From NCBI RefSeq assembly GCF_020736845.1, contig NZ_JAFFQR010000005.1, positions 1 to 64,000 on the forward strand: a stretch of DNA of 64,000 bases, given 5' to 3'. The position numbers and the translations under genes were made by a program. The notes beneath the pieces are model-generated. The model was not told the origin of the DNA. It ran no database searches and worked only from the letters and a program-made list of their open reading frames with translations. Positions 63,233-64,000 of this stretch are shown here, piece by piece (position 1 is the first letter of the stretch; each line of letters begins with the position of its first letter). This stretch comes from Paenibacillus farraposensis (GTDB lineage: Bacteria; Bacillota; Bacilli; Paenibacillales; Paenibacillaceae).

Positions 63233-63697
63233 CTATTTAGTCGCCAATAACGAGATCAGCATAGCCTTAAGCAGCCTTGCCCGCAATTGGTCACGAAAGG
63301 GGAGCTTTAGTAACAATGTATCCCTCGATAAAGCGGCCTTCATTAAAGCAGCTTCCCTTTTGCTTAAAAAACGTGCTTCCTCTAGCTGATAAATCAGTCC
63401 GTCTGCCGCCGATTGGCTAATTTCCTCCCCAATGCTCTGATGAAGATGAGTATGGATCGCATGCTGTGCGGGCAACTGAATCCGCTGAATGCGAATGTAA
63501 CCACCGCCACCGCGTTTGCTTTCCACCACATAGCCTTTTTCCAGCGTAAAACGGGTACTAATTACATAATTAATTTGCGACGGCACGCAGGAAAAGCGGT
63601 CAGCCAAATCATTACGCTGGATTTCCACTAGACCTTGGGGACTTTCCAGCAGCATGCTTTTCAAATATTGTTCAATAATATCGGAAACATTGCGCAT
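63233..63697 (-). CDS. ctsR: Heat-shock repressor CtsR
   Basis: 154 residues. Winged helix-turn-helix with the Gly-rich wing SKRGGGGYIRI (tip of the heat sensor) and a helical dimer domain. Represses clp genes. RBS GCGGAGGATG. Confidence 0.97.
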   Translation of the reverse strand: MRNVSDIIEQYLKSMLLESPQGLVEIQRNDLADRFSCVPSQINYVISTRFTLEKGYVVESKRGGGGYIRIQRIQLPAQHAIHTHLHQSIGEEISQSAADGLIYQLEEARFLSKREAALMKAALSRDTLLLKLPFRDQLRARLLKAMLISLLATK

Positions 63698-63933
63698 TTC
63701 ATCATCCTCCGCTAACGGAAACGCAAGTATTCAAGTACATTTCACGCTCCTTAGAGTCCGCCGTATATTGAACTTAACCAAACGGTAAAGTCACGAATCT
63801 AAGCCTGAGGCAGGGCAATTCACCCTCCTGTATCTCTTGGAAACGTGTCGTTCAGCCTATAGTGTGACCTTTATTTGCGATAAATCATACACAGTATAAT
63901 CACCTTACAAAAATCACACTAAACTTCATTGAC
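63698..63933. other. 5' leader of the ctsR operon
   Basis: About 230 untranslated bases between the CtsR box and ctsR. No clear fold was recognised. Confidence 0.4.
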
Positions 63934-63950
63934 TTTGACTTTCTTTGACT
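63934..63950 (-). promoter_or_regulatory. CtsR box
   Basis: On the minus strand AGTCAAA-GAA-AGTCAAA, the heptad direct repeat bound by CtsR, directly after the -10 box. A third GTCAA follows it. Confidence 0.85.
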
Positions 63951-63958
63951 ATATTCAC

Positions 63959-63986
63959 ATTATAGCATATTTTTCATTTTTGCCAA
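63959..63986 (-). promoter_or_regulatory. Promoter of ctsR-mcsA-mcsB-clpC
   Basis: On the minus strand TTGGCA (63981-63986), a 16-bp spacer and a perfect TATAAT (63959-63964) with an extended TGC before it. Sigma-A type, blocked by CtsR. Confidence 0.75.
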
Positions 63987-64000
63987 GGGGTCAATACCAT

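Overview
The window is from a low-to-moderate GC, endospore-forming Firmicute and most closely suggests Paenibacillus (P. polymyxa group). Signs are the Bacillales-type order ctsR ... rpsI-cwlD-salA-gerD-pdaB, sporulation and germination genes, zinc forms of S14, L33 and L36, and many TTG/GTG starts behind strong GGAGG sites. Genus and species are inference. Almost all genes are on the minus strand, so the native order runs from right to left.

From the right edge leftward: ctsR-mcsA-mcsB-clpC (protein quality control, with a CtsR box), radA, disA (c-di-AMP), pssA, yacL, ispD-ispF (isoprenoids), gltX, a Cys-specific T-box leader, cysE-cysS-mrnC-rlmB-rae1, sigH, rpmG-secE-nusG-rplK-rplA, an L10-type attenuator with rplJ-rplL, an RsmC-like methyltransferase, rpoB-rpoC, rplGB-rpsL-rpsG-fusA-tuf, the long S10-spc-alpha cluster (rpsJ to rplQ, including secY, adk, a damaged map and infA), truA and rplM-rpsI. 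Promoters, leaders and terminators that I could read directly are listed.

From about 7.4 to 11.9 kb the conserved core is interrupted by a decayed mobile island at the 3' end of rpsI. The last 60 bp of rpsI, including its stop codon, are duplicated at the far end (7434-7493 and 11825-11885). Inside are an ImmA/IrrE-like remnant, a tyrosine integrase broken by an internal stop and frameshifts, a frameshifted M15-type endolysin, a holin-like fragment, and an intact TetR-nitroreductase pair bounded by inverted repeats.

Beyond the island lie cysH and sat (sulfate assimilation, no APS kinase gene beside them), cwlD, a cysteine-free Mrp/SalA ATPase, gerD and pdaB (plus strand), a SpoIIM-family membrane protein and a small conserved-looking unknown. 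The left edge holds the promoter and leader of an rRNA operon that runs off the window.

I saw no CRISPR array, tRNA gene, complete insertion sequence or convincing new defence system. The strongest oddities are the rpsI-targeting island, the methionine aminopeptidase that has lost three of five metal ligands, and the inverted-repeat-bounded TetR-nitroreductase cassette.
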